The notes under the pieces are model-generated. The model was not told the origin of the DNA and did not search any database. It saw only the letters and a program-made list of their open reading frames with translations. A DNA stretch of 64,000 nucleotides, from positions 62,001-126,000 of the forward strand of contig NZ_JANQCD010000012.1 of the NCBI RefSeq assembly GCF_026672275.1, written 5' to 3'. Origin of the DNA: Marinifilum sp. D737 (GTDB lineage: Bacteria; Bacteroidota; Bacteroidia; Bacteroidales; Marinifilaceae). This document shows positions 18,983-27,678 of the stretch, piece by piece; the stretch's first letter is position 1, and every line of letters begins with the position of its first letter. The translations under genes and the position numbers were made by a program.

Positions 18983-19360
18983 ATGAAAGAAAACGATATT
19001 TCATACGCCATTCGAGGAGCAGCCTTTAAAATTTATAATGAACTAGGCCCAGGATTACTTGAAAGTGTTTATGAAGTAGCTCTTGCTTATGAATTGGAAG
19101 AAATGGGATATTCTGTGAAATGTCAGCAAGGCATTCCAATGAGATATAAACACATCAATTTTGATGTTGGTTTTCGATTAGATATCATTGTTGATGACAC
19201 AGTTGTAATTGAGATAAAATCTGTAGAAAGTTTGGCTGATGTGCATTATAAACAACTTTTAACTTATCTAAAACTAACAGATAAAAAGTTAGGGATATTA
19301 ATCAATTTCAATACTTCGGATTTAAGTGACAGTATGAAACGAGTCGTAAATAAACTCTGA
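18983..19360 (+). CDS. GxxExxY family protein (PD-(D/E)xK nuclease-like)
   Basis: A 125-residue protein. The family motif is GLLESVY at residues 24-30. A nuclease-like core follows: D67 in FRLDIIVDD, then E77-x-K79 in VVIEIKS, and Q91 in YKQLLTYL. This resembles the PD-(D/E)xK fold, so DNA cleavage or binding is plausible, but no function is proven for the family as far as I know. It sits inside the corrin operon, between cbiGF and cbiJD, and has no link to cobalamin chemistry. Repeats of the CGCAGATT family lie directly on both sides, which suggests it came in as part of a mobile or repeat-linked unit. Confidence 0.9.
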   Translation: MKENDISYAIRGAAFKIYNELGPGLLESVYEVALAYELEEMGYSVKCQQGIPMRYKHINFDVGFRLDIIVDDTVVIEIKSVESLADVHYKQLLTYLKLTDKKLGILINFNTSDLSDSMKRVVNKL

Positions 19361-19499
19361 TAGATTTGTTTCTTGGAAAAGGTTTCTCGCAGATTTACGC
19401 AAATTTATTCGCAGATTAACGCTGAAGATATAGTAATGATCTGCGGGAATCAGCGTTTTTAATCAGTGAGAACCAGAAATCAATTTAAAGTAGGTATAG

Positions 19500-19538
19500 A
19501 ATCTTGAAAGTGTTATGCGATTTGTAAATAAACTCTGA
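19500..19538 (+). pseudogene. GxxExxY gene 3'-end remnant 1
   Basis: In frame, this stretch encodes NLESVMRFVNKL and a stop, matching the C-terminal ending of the intact GxxExxY protein (DSMKRVVNKL and stop at 19360). It is preceded by a stop codon and repeat DNA, so only the tail of a second gene copy remains. Confidence 0.65.
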
Positions 19539-19677
19539 TAGGTTTGTTTCTTGGAAAAGGTTTCTTGCAGATTTAAGCAAATTTATTCGCAGATTAACGC
19601 TGAAGATATAGTAATGATCTGCGAGAATCAGCGTTTTTAATCAGCGAGAACCAGAAATTAATTTAAAGTAGGTTTAG

Positions 19678-19716
19678 AATCTTGAAAGTGTTATGCGATT
19701 TGTAAATAAACTCTGA
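19678..19716 (+). pseudogene. GxxExxY gene 3'-end remnant 2
   Basis: A second copy of the NLESVMRFVNKL-stop tail, exactly 178 bases after the first. It was probably produced by the same tandem duplication. Confidence 0.65.
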
Positions 19717-19849
19717 TAGGTTTGTTTCTTGGGAAAGGTTTCTCACAGATTTAAGCAAATTTATTCGCAGATTCACATTGAAGATATAGTAATGATCAGC
19801 GAGAATCTGCGTTTTAATCAGCGAAGATCAGCGAGAAATATATAGATTT

Positions 19850-21682
19850 ATGATATTAATTTTTGGCGGAACAACAGAAGGAAAAAGAGTTGCTGAACTA
19901 TTCGACATTATCGATCAGCAATATTTCTATTCCACAAAAACCGATTCACACAAACAAATTAAAGGTGAACGTGTTTTTGGAGATATGGACAGCTCGAAAA
20001 TAAAGGAGTTCTGTCAAAAAAAGGATATTCGGTTGATTGTTGATGCGGCTCACCCTTTTGCAGTTTATTTGCATGATAACATTTATCAGGCAGCTCAGGA
20101 ATTGGGAATCTTAACCATTCGCTACGAGCGAAAGTTTCCAGAAATCAAATCATCGAAACAGGTCCGCTTGTTCGATTCCTATGAGTGCATGACAGAGACA
20201 CTTTTACAAGAAGAGTATCAAAATGTATTGGCTTTAACAGGTGTTCAAACCATAAACAAATTAAAGCCGCTTTGGAGGCAACGAACTTGTTATTTCAGGA
20301 TATTGGATACTGATCTTAGTCGACAAAAGGCAAGGGAAACCGATCTGGATTATCAGTTTGTAATTCCAATGGATCCAAAGGCAGGTGTTGAGGAATTGGC
20401 GATGTTAACAAAGAAGTTGAATGCAGAAATACTGCTTTCGAAAGAGAGTGGAGAATCGGGTTTGTTTGAAACGAAAGAGAAAGTTGCCGAGCAGTTGAAT
20501 ATTCCTTTATGGGTAGTAAAGCGTCCAGCTTTGCCTGATTTCGATTATGTGGTGGATGATGCCAAATCTTTTCTGCAGCAATTTTATCAGGTAAAGAAAA
20601 CGAGTCTAAAGGTTGAAGGTCAATTGCGAAGTGGATTTACTACCGGAACCTGCTTAACTGCTGCGACAAAAGCCTGCTTTATCGCCTTGACAGAAAAGAA
20701 ATTCCCTAGATGGGTTGAGGTGGAGCTACCGGGAGGAGAAAAAGCCAGGTATGCTATTTTTCCAGAGAATTTATCAAGGAAATCAGCTTCTTGTGTGGTA
20801 ATAAAAGATGCAGGTGATGATCCGGATGTGATTCATGGCAAAGAAATTGGTTGTGAATTGTCTGTTATGGATCAACCAGGAGTTCAGTTTGAAAGGGGAA
20901 AAGGTGTAGGTGTGGTTACTTTGCCTGGTCTACAGGTTCCTGTTGGTGAACCAGCCATTAATCCGGTTCCACGACAAATGGTTTCCAATGTTTTGGAAAA
21001 ATTGTCTGAACAATACGAAATGGACTTGGCTTTTGAGGTGAAGGCCTTTATTCCTGAAGGAGAAGAGTTGGCCAAACTAACTTTTAATCCAAGAATTGGA
21101 GTGGAAGGTGGCATTTCAATCATAGGGACAACAGGAATTGTAAAACCTTTATCGAATGAGGCATTTTTAGCCAGCATCAAACAACAGGTGAAGGTGGCCA
21201 AAGGAAATCAATGTACCGAAATTGTTCTGACTTCAGGAAAGAGAAGTGAAAACAGGCTGAAAGATAAATTTCCACACTTGCCGCAGGTAGCCTACATTCA
21301 CTTTGGCAACTTGGTTGGCGATACCATAAAGTTGGCAGTTGATGAGGGAATGGTGAAAATTAATGTGGCCATCATGTTCGGAAAATCGGTAAAGCTTGCA
21401 GAAGGAAACATGAATACCCACAGCAGGAATGTGGTTTTTAATGCTGATTTTGTTGCTGATTTGGCCAAACAAGCTGGCTATTCTGATGAGATTCAAAATC
21501 AAATCAAGGAGTTGAAATTGGCCAATGCCATTTTGGATATCATTCCTTTTTCTGAGAATGAAGCATTCTATAATTTGGTAGCTCAGAAATGCTTGAAAAA
21601 TTGTCAGCAGCTGATAAATGATTCTTCTTCGCTACAGTTATTTCTTTTGGTTGGCGATGAGGGAATGATTATCGCAAAATAA
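19850..21682 (+). CDS. cbiJD: Fused precorrin-6A reductase / cobalt-precorrin-5B C1-methyltransferase (CbiJ-CbiD)
   Basis: Residues 1-245 are CbiJ/CobK (ILIFGGTTEGKRVAEL, VDAAHPFAVYLHDN, ILLSKESGESG), which reduces the corrin ring with NAD(P)H. From about 255 to 610 the chain is CbiD (SGFTTGTCLTAATKA, VIKDAGDDPDVIHG, PGLQVPVGEPAINPVPR), which methylates C1. CbiD is specific to the oxygen-independent pathway. Length 610 fits the two families. It is the last corrin gene in the window and follows the repeat array by 11 bases, so its expression may depend on read-through across about 490 bases of repeats. Confidence 0.94.
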   Translation: MILIFGGTTEGKRVAELFDIIDQQYFYSTKTDSHKQIKGERVFGDMDSSKIKEFCQKKDIRLIVDAAHPFAVYLHDNIYQAAQELGILTIRYERKFPEIKSSKQVRLFDSYECMTETLLQEEYQNVLALTGVQTINKLKPLWRQRTCYFRILDTDLSRQKARETDLDYQFVIPMDPKAGVEELAMLTKKLNAEILLSKESGESGLFETKEKVAEQLNIPLWVVKRPALPDFDYVVDDAKSFLQQFYQVKKTSLKVEGQLRSGFTTGTCLTAATKACFIALTEKKFPRWVEVELPGGEKARYAIFPENLSRKSASCVVIKDAGDDPDVIHGKEIGCELSVMDQPGVQFERGKGVGVVTLPGLQVPVGEPAINPVPRQMVSNVLEKLSEQYEMDLAFEVKAFIPEGEELAKLTFNPRIGVEGGISIIGTTGIVKPLSNEAFLASIKQQVKVAKGNQCTEIVLTSGKRSENRLKDKFPHLPQVAYIHFGNLVGDTIKLAVDEGMVKINVAIMFGKSVKLAEGNMNTHSRNVVFNADFVADLAKQAGYSDEIQNQIKELKLANAILDIIPFSENEAFYNLVAQKCLKNCQQLINDSSSLQLFLLVGDEGMIIAK

Positions 21683-21746
21683 AATTGATAATTCATTAAT
21701 GTAATAAGCTTATCATTTTTGTAATTTTGGTAAAAAATAGATCCTG

Positions 21747-23171
21747 ATGCACAGACCTTTAATTTTACTACTATTACTTCTGGTAAACATCAATTTATCA
21801 GCTCAAAAGGTAGATATTCTTTATTTTACCGATGCTCACCGTATTTTTCCTGTTGATGATGTAGAAGGAGGCCGAGGTGGTGTGGCTCGTTTGAAGACCA
21901 TTGTAGATGAAAGTAAATCGGATAATTCAAATACCCTGGTAATTCATGGTGGCGATTTGTGTGGTGGCGTTCTGTTTGGCGGAATGTACAAAGGTTTGCC
22001 TATGATTGAGGCTTTTAATGAAGTTCCTGTCGATATCTGTAATTTTGGTCAGCACGAGTTTGATTTTGGGGTAGATCACACCTTGGAATTATTGAGTAAA
22101 TCAAAATCGCAATGGTTTACCTCTAACCTGAAAAACCGAGATGGTGATACTTTTGCCAATTTGCCAAACTACCTGATTAAAAAGATGGGGAGAATTAAGA
22201 TTGCATTTATTGGTTTAACCGATGCGATGAATTCTACCATGAAAAGCAATCGAGTAATTCAGGAAGATTTGTCTGTTGCGATTTCTGAGATTATTGAAGA
22301 ACTGCAAAATGTAGATTTTTTAATTGCCATTACTCAAACGGATTTAGAAACCAACAGAAAACTTTTGGAGCAATTTCCCGATATCGACTTGGTGCTTGCC
22401 GAGGAGCAATACGAATACGAAAGCAATGTATTTTACAAAGGGAACAAACCCATTGTGGCTACGGCAGGTAACATGAGTTCTGTTGCCAAAATCAGTTTGC
22501 AAAAAGACGTAAGGCCTTTGATTGATATCATTCCACTAGATGAAAATATTGCCTCTGAGAAGTATTTGCATGATATGGAAATCTACTACAAGAAAGATAT
22601 GGAACTAAAACTAGCAGAGAAGATTTCTTATTTGGAAGTTCCATTGAATTTTAGAGATGGTATTACCAAAGAAAGTGTGGCTGGTAATTTGGTGACTGAT
22701 GCCTATAGGGAATGGCACAAATCAGATGTTGGCTTGATAAATGGAGGTGGAATTAGAGCTGATATTCCCCAAGGTGATTTTACTTTAAAATCGGCCCGAT
22801 CCTTATTGCCATTCGGTAATAAGATTTGTCAGATTCTAATAGTAGGAAAGGAACTCAAATCTTTGCTAAAAACATATGCTGGCAATACCAAAGGACAATT
22901 GCTACATGTGTCAGGCATTTCGTATCAATACGATCAGAAAACAGATTCAATTCAAGTAAAATGGAAAGATAAGGTACTTTCTGATGATGAATTGCTAACT
23001 GTTTCCTTGAACAATTATTTTCTGAAAAAGCTTGATGTGGAATGTGATGTTTTAATAGATGAAACCGATGCAAATGCCAAAGAAGACTACGAAGTATTGC
23101 GTAATTACTGCAAAAAACAAAAAGCCTTGCACCCAAAGGTACAAGGTCGATTCGTGATTGTTCGTGAGTAG
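21747..23171 (+). CDS. Exported 5'-nucleotidase / metallophosphatase (UshA-like)
   Basis: A secreted two-domain enzyme of 474 residues. A signal peptide ends near LSA-QKV. The N-terminal metallophosphatase has YFTDAHR and GGDLCGG as metal-binding motifs, and the C-terminal 5'-nucleotidase domain has NGGGIRADIPQGDFT. The usual GNHEFD motif reads GQHEFDFG here, with Gln in place of the metal-site Asn, and GGDLCGG replaces the common GGD-Q/T form. Activity may be altered. It follows the corrin genes by 64 bases on the same strand, so dephosphorylation of nucleotides or a cobamide-loop precursor is possible. It is convergent with the next gene, with a single base between the stops. Confidence 0.84.
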   Translation: MHRPLILLLLLLVNINLSAQKVDILYFTDAHRIFPVDDVEGGRGGVARLKTIVDESKSDNSNTLVIHGGDLCGGVLFGGMYKGLPMIEAFNEVPVDICNFGQHEFDFGVDHTLELLSKSKSQWFTSNLKNRDGDTFANLPNYLIKKMGRIKIAFIGLTDAMNSTMKSNRVIQEDLSVAISEIIEELQNVDFLIAITQTDLETNRKLLEQFPDIDLVLAEEQYEYESNVFYKGNKPIVATAGNMSSVAKISLQKDVRPLIDIIPLDENIASEKYLHDMEIYYKKDMELKLAEKISYLEVPLNFRDGITKESVAGNLVTDAYREWHKSDVGLINGGGIRADIPQGDFTLKSARSLLPFGNKICQILIVGKELKSLLKTYAGNTKGQLLHVSGISYQYDQKTDSIQVKWKDKVLSDDELLTVSLNNYFLKKLDVECDVLIDETDANAKEDYEVLRNYCKKQKALHPKVQGRFVIVRE

Positions 23172-23172
23172 T

Positions 23173-25392
23173 TTACAGATTTAAGCTAAGTGTAAGGTAA
23201 AAGCTTCTTCCTGGCGCAAAAATTGCCTGATTGCTGCCTTTTACCGATCGACTCAAGTGTTCGTAGTAGGCTTCATCGAATAAATTTCTGATTCCTCCAA
23301 TAATTTGAAAATGATCGGAAAACAGATAGCTTGCTTTAAAATCGAGAACGGTAAAATCCGGCGTTTCCGTTTCGCCATAATTTTCCGCGATTCGTCCCTG
23401 TTTGGCTGCATATCTTAGCATCAATTCAGGAGTAAACTTTTGCTTACACAAATTAGCTCCCAAGCTGTATCGGATATCCAAAGGAGGAATTTCAGGCAAT
23501 GGCTGATTGATTTCCTTGTTTTTACCGTAGGTATAAGCCAGGTTCAATCGGTGATACAAAAGATTTGTGATGGATTGATTAAAACCGATTTCGAACCCTC
23601 GCATCACAGCTTTGTTGATGTTTACAAATTGTTTTACTCCAGGAGCACTTGCCATTAATGGCTGAACATCCGATCTGATTTCGGAGCTGATATAATCTCT
23701 CAACCAAGAATTAAACAGGTTAATGTCCAATGAAAAATACTTAGTGTTCCAATTGAAATTGTAGTCAAGTTGGTAATTGATTTCCGGATCTAAATCAGGA
23801 TTACCAATTCTTTCGTAAGGATCTACATCAACGGGAATATGATTGATGAATCGTTCGGTTAAACTTCCACTTCTTTCAGCTTTTCCAAACCAAATCCCCA
23901 TTCTAATATTTTCCGATAAATTTTTGCTTGCACCAATGCTAAATGAAAAATTCATTTCGTCGGAAGAATCATTAATTAAAGAACTAAGATCGCTTTTGGC
24001 GGAATTGTGTTCCAATCTGCTTGAGGCAATAAAATGTGTCTCATTTACAGAGAAATGATATTCACCAAAAACACCGAATTTATCAATTTTACTGTCTTGC
24101 CAAATGTTATCGTAAGCAGTTTTCCCAGCCATCGGACCCATTAGCATTTCACGAGAACGAGTTCCATCTGCTTCCTCCGATTTGTAATCAACGCCTGTAA
24201 ATAAGGAACTTTCCTTAAATTGAAAAGCAGCTTCTGATCTAAAAGCATAGTTTTTTGTTTCTGCCTTGGTAATGGCATTCACTTTTCGTGGATTTAAATT
24301 CTTTTTCAGATTATCCATTTCATGATCAACGAATGATGCGTTTGCCGATGTTGAAATGGAAGCCAAGGCCGAATTCTTGAAAGTGATTTTGTGGCTAAGA
24401 CTGATCATTTTGGTGTCATCTTCTCGCAAATCCATATTTAAAGCAGGAAAATCAACATCTTCGGCATAGTTGCTATTGGCAGATACCTGGATATTTTGAG
24501 TATTGGAAAGTTTAAAGTTGGCTGCAAGCCCAATGTTTCTTCTGTTAAAACCTGAAGCCACCTTATCGCCATTGCCATCTTCATAATCCGAACCTTCGCT
24601 GTAGGCCCCAAAAACACCAAAATTGTAGAACTTGCCTTTGGTACCTGCCAAAGCTTCGGTTCTGAATATTTCTCCGTTGCTTTCGTAGCTTCCGCTTGCA
24701 CGACCAAATGCACTGGCTTTATCAGCAAATCCATTGGAAGATGATTTGAAATGGATGCTACCTGCAAAAGAATTCCCATATCGTAGCGAATGCGGACCTT
24801 TTGTGATTTCTACCCTGTCCACCATGTTTAAAGGAACCTGACTAATGGGAGGATCCATTCGGTTGGGACAAGCAGCTGTAGCACTCATTCCATTGTCCAT
24901 TACAATGTTTAACTGATCGTACTTAAAACCTCGCATTACCGGGTCGAATCCGTAACTTCCGCTCTTGCGGATTCCTCCAATTAAACCCGATTGACTTAAG
25001 AATTCACCAGCATCATGCGAAAGTTTATCGCTTGAATTAATTTGCATGGTTTCCGATTCTTTTGCTGTTCTTTTTCTGGCAATAATTGTAGTTGGCAGTA
25101 GGCTAACATAGGTTTTACGCATATAAATCTTGCCCGATTGCAATGCGGTTTTTATCTCGCTATCGGTAAACGAAACTTTCCCATAATTTACATGCGATAA
25201 GTAAAGCTTTTCACCTTTGACAAAGTTGATTGAAAATTCACCATTTGAATTGGTATTTCCTTTCTGGTTTTGATAAAGGTAGTGGGCAAATGCAATGGGG
25301 TGTTCAGTTTCCTGATCTAAAAGCTGAATGCTTTTTTGTGAGTAGACCTGAGTACCTAATAGTATAAAACAGGTCAGTAATATGTGTTTCAT
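23173..25392 (-). CDS. TonB-dependent copper receptor, OprC-like
   Basis: An outer-membrane receptor of 739 residues with signal peptide (to about residue 18), a short carboxypeptidase-like N-terminal domain (about 20-95), a plug and a barrel ending in LTLSLNL. The plug carries C175-P-N-R-M179 within ATAACPNRMDPP. A CxxxM motif of this kind is the copper ligand pair of Pseudomonas aeruginosa OprC, which strongly points to copper import. A small Cys-motif protein is encoded upstream on the same strand. No terminator is seen in the single base between this gene and the convergent nucleotidase. Confidence 0.85.
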   Translation of the reverse strand: MKHILLTCFILLGTQVYSQKSIQLLDQETEHPIAFAHYLYQNQKGNTNSNGEFSINFVKGEKLYLSHVNYGKVSFTDSEIKTALQSGKIYMRKTYVSLLPTTIIARKRTAKESETMQINSSDKLSHDAGEFLSQSGLIGGIRKSGSYGFDPVMRGFKYDQLNIVMDNGMSATAACPNRMDPPISQVPLNMVDRVEITKGPHSLRYGNSFAGSIHFKSSSNGFADKASAFGRASGSYESNGEIFRTEALAGTKGKFYNFGVFGAYSEGSDYEDGNGDKVASGFNRRNIGLAANFKLSNTQNIQVSANSNYAEDVDFPALNMDLREDDTKMISLSHKITFKNSALASISTSANASFVDHEMDNLKKNLNPRKVNAITKAETKNYAFRSEAAFQFKESSLFTGVDYKSEEADGTRSREMLMGPMAGKTAYDNIWQDSKIDKFGVFGEYHFSVNETHFIASSRLEHNSAKSDLSSLINDSSDEMNFSFSIGASKNLSENIRMGIWFGKAERSGSLTERFINHIPVDVDPYERIGNPDLDPEINYQLDYNFNWNTKYFSLDINLFNSWLRDYISSEIRSDVQPLMASAPGVKQFVNINKAVMRGFEIGFNQSITNLLYHRLNLAYTYGKNKEINQPLPEIPPLDIRYSLGANLCKQKFTPELMLRYAAKQGRIAENYGETETPDFTVLDFKASYLFSDHFQIIGGIRNLFDEAYYEHLSRSVKGSNQAIFAPGRSFYLTLSLNL

Positions 25393-25591
25393 CTGTTTAA
25401 AATTTGCTCCAAGGCAAAAGCATCAAGCTCCAAGTAAAAAAAAATCATGCTGTATGTGTCAAAATACTTTTGTCATGGTTGTTCATCCTTTAATTTGATA
25501 TAGTCAATATTGTTGTATGTATTCAGTTTTGGGTACATACAATTACGCGATGGACAAAATAGGCCATCGTTATACGATAAAATTGAAAGGA

Positions 25592-25957
25592 TTAAACTCG
25601 GGGAGGATGAAAAATATCGGAGATGCAATTTCTTGGCTTGTGATTGAATTTATACAAGGAAGAAGCATCTATAACTTTAGTTTTAGGTTGTGGAAGTATC
25701 TTGCTAGTGATTAATATGCAGTTCTGAATTTCTTTTTCGATGTTTATTTTTTCCTTTTTCGATTTTTGCTCTTCTTGCTTTTTGATTTGCTTTTTTAGGT
25801 GACATTTCCCATTACACTTCATCTCAGGTTTGTCTTTGTTTTCGCAAATCTCGGCAAAGAAATCCTGATTGATTTTGAAATTCAGCACAATAAAAGCAAT
25901 CTCAAAAGTTTGGAATGAGAATAGAAACAGAAGTAAGTATGTGAATAATCTTTTCAA
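25592..25957 (-). CDS. Small membrane-anchored protein with CNGKC motif
   Basis: A hydrophobic N-terminal segment (LFTYLLLFLFSFQTFEIAF) is followed by FKINQDFFAEICENKDKPEM and then CNGKCHLKKQ and a Lys/Glu-rich stretch. Similar small proteins with a CxGKC motif near metal receptors occur in Bacteroidota, to my recollection, but I know no proven function. The Cys pair could bind copper. The frame is open to an ATG at 26041 (and 26014). I prefer the TTG at 25957, which gives 121 residues starting MKRLFTYLL like a normal signal anchor; this choice is uncertain. It lies about 200 bases upstream of the copper receptor gene and may share its transcript. Confidence 0.7.
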   Translation of the reverse strand: MKRLFTYLLLFLFSFQTFEIAFIVLNFKINQDFFAEICENKDKPEMKCNGKCHLKKQIKKQEEQKSKKEKINIEKEIQNCILITSKILPQPKTKVIDASSLYKFNHKPRNCISDIFHPPRV

Positions 25958-26052
25958 TAGGAATAATAACAGACAAATGTGTATTAAATATACAAATCTT
26001 TTGAATGTAATCATTCTGGAAACTTTCGAAAGATTAGTCAATCAGATAATTC

Positions 26053-26083
26053 TATCCAATGAATATTTTATTATCCAATGAAT
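26053..26083 (-). promoter_or_regulatory. Direct repeat TATCCAATGAAT x2, possible operator
   Basis: TATCCAATGAAT occurs at 26053-26064 and again at 26072-26083, 19 bases from start to start. It lies just upstream of the small CNGKC gene. Two identical 12-base copies on nearly the same helical face suggest a regulator-binding site, possibly copper-related. I cannot identify a matching regulator in the window. Confidence 0.4.
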
Positions 26084-26231
26084 GGAAGATTGAATTTAGA
26101 GAAGTTTCCACAAACAATTTTATTAATATGAATTGATGTTTCCGATGGATAAAGCTTGACTTCCCGATTTGAAGTACAATTATCATTGGAGGTCCACATT
26201 TTTTTTGAAAAGTCAGAGTAAAATATCAAGA

Positions 26232-26267
26232 CAATAAAAAAAGCTTACCACATCATGTGATAAGCTT
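26232..26267 (-). terminator. Terminator of the selD-yedF transcript
   Basis: On the minus strand, AAGCTTATCACAT pairs with ATGTGGTAAGCTT with one mismatch and is followed directly by a run of T. It lies just downstream of the yedF-like gene. Confidence 0.8.
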
Positions 26268-26293
26268 CGGATATTTTTTAGTTGAACCTGTTT

Positions 26294-26635
26294 TTATAAA
26301 TTAATTACCTTATCGGCATCGGCCTGAAGCGTTATAATGTCCGGCATGCTACCAACATTACCAACTTTTACTTTATCCAGTAAATTAAAATAATCAAGGC
26401 AGGTTTTGCAAGCCAGCATGCTTACTCCTTTATTTGCCAGATTTTTCAATCCTTCCAAGGCAGGAGAATCTTCACAAATCAATTTTACGCCAGCATTGTA
26501 GAATACAATTATTTTTGGCAATCTGTTTTCTGCATCCAATAATTTAAAGTAATTGGTAGCCAATTTTAAACCCAATTCTTCACTGCCATTACCCATTCCA
26601 TTTTGAGTAACTTGAATTAATGTATTTCTGTGCAT
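26294..26635 (-). CDS. YedF-like DsrE-family protein (selenium metabolism)
   Basis: A 113-residue DsrE/DsrF-like protein. Residues such as NGMGNGSEELGLKL near the start and the double-Cys motif LACKTCLDYF near residue 76 match the C-terminal domain of the selenium-metabolism protein YedF. The N-terminal TusA-like domain of full YedF is missing here. It starts 2 bases after selD and is surely co-transcribed. A role in delivering or handling selenium or sulfur for SelD is inferred from family and context. Confidence 0.82.
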   Translation of the reverse strand: MHRNTLIQVTQNGMGNGSEELGLKLATNYFKLLDAENRLPKIIVFYNAGVKLICEDSPALEGLKNLANKGVSMLACKTCLDYFNLLDKVKVGNVGSMPDIITLQADADKVINL

Positions 26636-26637
26636 GA

Positions 26638-27678
26638 TTATTTTACGCTAATGTAAGGTTCGTTATTGTTAGTTCTTTCTACCAATTCTCCAATTGGATT
26701 TAGGTCAAATCCTTCGCTTTTAGCCAAACTGATAAATTCTTCAATATGATTGTTGTCAACAGCAACCAATAAGCCACCACTTGTTTGCGGATCGCAAAGT
26801 AATGCCTTCTGATCTTCGGTAATTTCACCAATTAAATGTCCGTATGAAGCCCAGTTTCTTCTTGTTCCGCCAGGAGTACTTCCCTTCTGAATCAATTCTT
26901 CCACGCCTTCAATTTTTGGTACATCATTGTAATTGATTACCGCATTTACATTACTTCCTTCACAGATTTCGCTTAGGTGACCCAACAAACCAAAACCAGT
27001 AACATCAGTCATCGATTTGATGTATTCTTGTTCGCCAAATACAACGCCTACTTTGTTCAAGCTGCACATTAAATCAACTGCAATCTGATTGTTTTCGTGA
27101 GCAATTAATTTCTTTTTTTCGGCAGTGGTTAAAACACCAATACCAAGAGGTTTTGTTAGGAATAAGGTGCATTTTGGACTGGCTGTATTGTTTTTCTTTA
27201 CTCTTTCGGTTGCTACAATTCCGTTCACCGATAAACCAAAAACAGGATCGCCAATGTCAATAGAGTGTCCACCTGCCAATTGAATACCTGCATTTGCACA
27301 AACATCTCTTGCTCCTTCTACTACTTTCTGAGCAATATCGGTAGAAAGTTTCTCCAATGGCCAGGCAAGAATAGCCAAGGCCATAATTGGTTTACCACCC
27401 ATTGCATAAATGTCGCTTATGGCATTTGTAGCAGCAATTCTTCCAAAATCGTAAGGATCATCCACAATTGGAGTAAAGAAATCGGTTGTACTAATTAGTG
27501 CTTGACCGTTACCCAAGTCGTAAACAGCAGCATCATCTTTAGTATCGTTACCAACCAGTAAGTTCGGATTGGGAATTCTTGGTGTGCTGCTTTTCAAAAT
27601 GCATTCTAAATCTTTCGGTGAGATTTTACATCCACATCCGGCTCCCGGACTAAACTGTGTCAGTTTCTTTGTTTCCAT
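26638..27678 (-). CDS. selD: Selenide, water dikinase SelD
   Basis: SelD makes selenophosphate from selenide and ATP. The N-terminal glycine-rich loop GAGCGCKIS holds the active-site C15 and K18; the catalytic position is Cys, not selenocysteine. The AIR-synthase-like core follows with [17 protein letters not shown] and DPQTSGGLL. Length 346 is normal. The users of selenophosphate (SelA, or MnmH/YbbB for selenouridine tRNA) are not in the window. A possible minus-strand promoter box TATCTTTG lies at 27817-27824. Confidence 0.96.
   Translation of the reverse strand: METKKLTQFSPGAGCGCKISPKDLECILKSSTPRIPNPNLLVGNDTKDDAAVYDLGNGQALISTTDFFTPIVDDPYDFGRIAATNAISDIYAMGGKPIMALAILAWPLEKLSTDIAQKVVEGARDVCANAGIQLAGGHSIDIGDPVFGLSVNGIVATERVKKNNTASPKCTLFLTKPLGIGVLTTAEKKKLIAHENNQIAVDLMCSLNKVGVVFGEQEYIKSMTDVTGFGLLGHLSEICEGSNVNAVINYNDVPKIEGVEELIQKGSTPGGTRRNWASYGHLIGEITEDQKALLCDPQTSGGLLVAVDNNHIEEFISLAKSEGFDLNPIGELVERTNNNEPYISVK

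Larger units (their letters stand above)
19346..19838. repeat. Tandem array, 178-bp period, with CGCAGATT-family copies 4-6
   Basis: Units begin with GTAAATAAACTCTGATAG at 19346, 19524 and 19702, exactly 178 bases apart; the third is incomplete. Each unit holds one CGCAGATT palindrome (19381-19474, 19559-19652, 19737-19838). The first unit begins inside the last codons of the GxxExxY gene. Units one and two are nearly identical. The third has diverged most toward its right end, next to cbiJD. There are no unique spacers, so this is not a CRISPR array. Confidence 0.88.

Noticed and set aside
19346-19838. Possible CRISPR array
   Set aside because: The period is 178 bases, units are repeated over their full length, and there are no unique spacers or cas genes.
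25465-25472. Plus-strand promoter-like TACTTTTG and the open frame at 25517-25714
   Set aside because: No -33 box lies at the right distance. The frame overlaps the minus-strand CNGKC gene and has no recognisable features.
27632-27640. Selenocysteine in SelD
   Set aside because: The active-site codon encodes Cys; there is no in-frame TGA.
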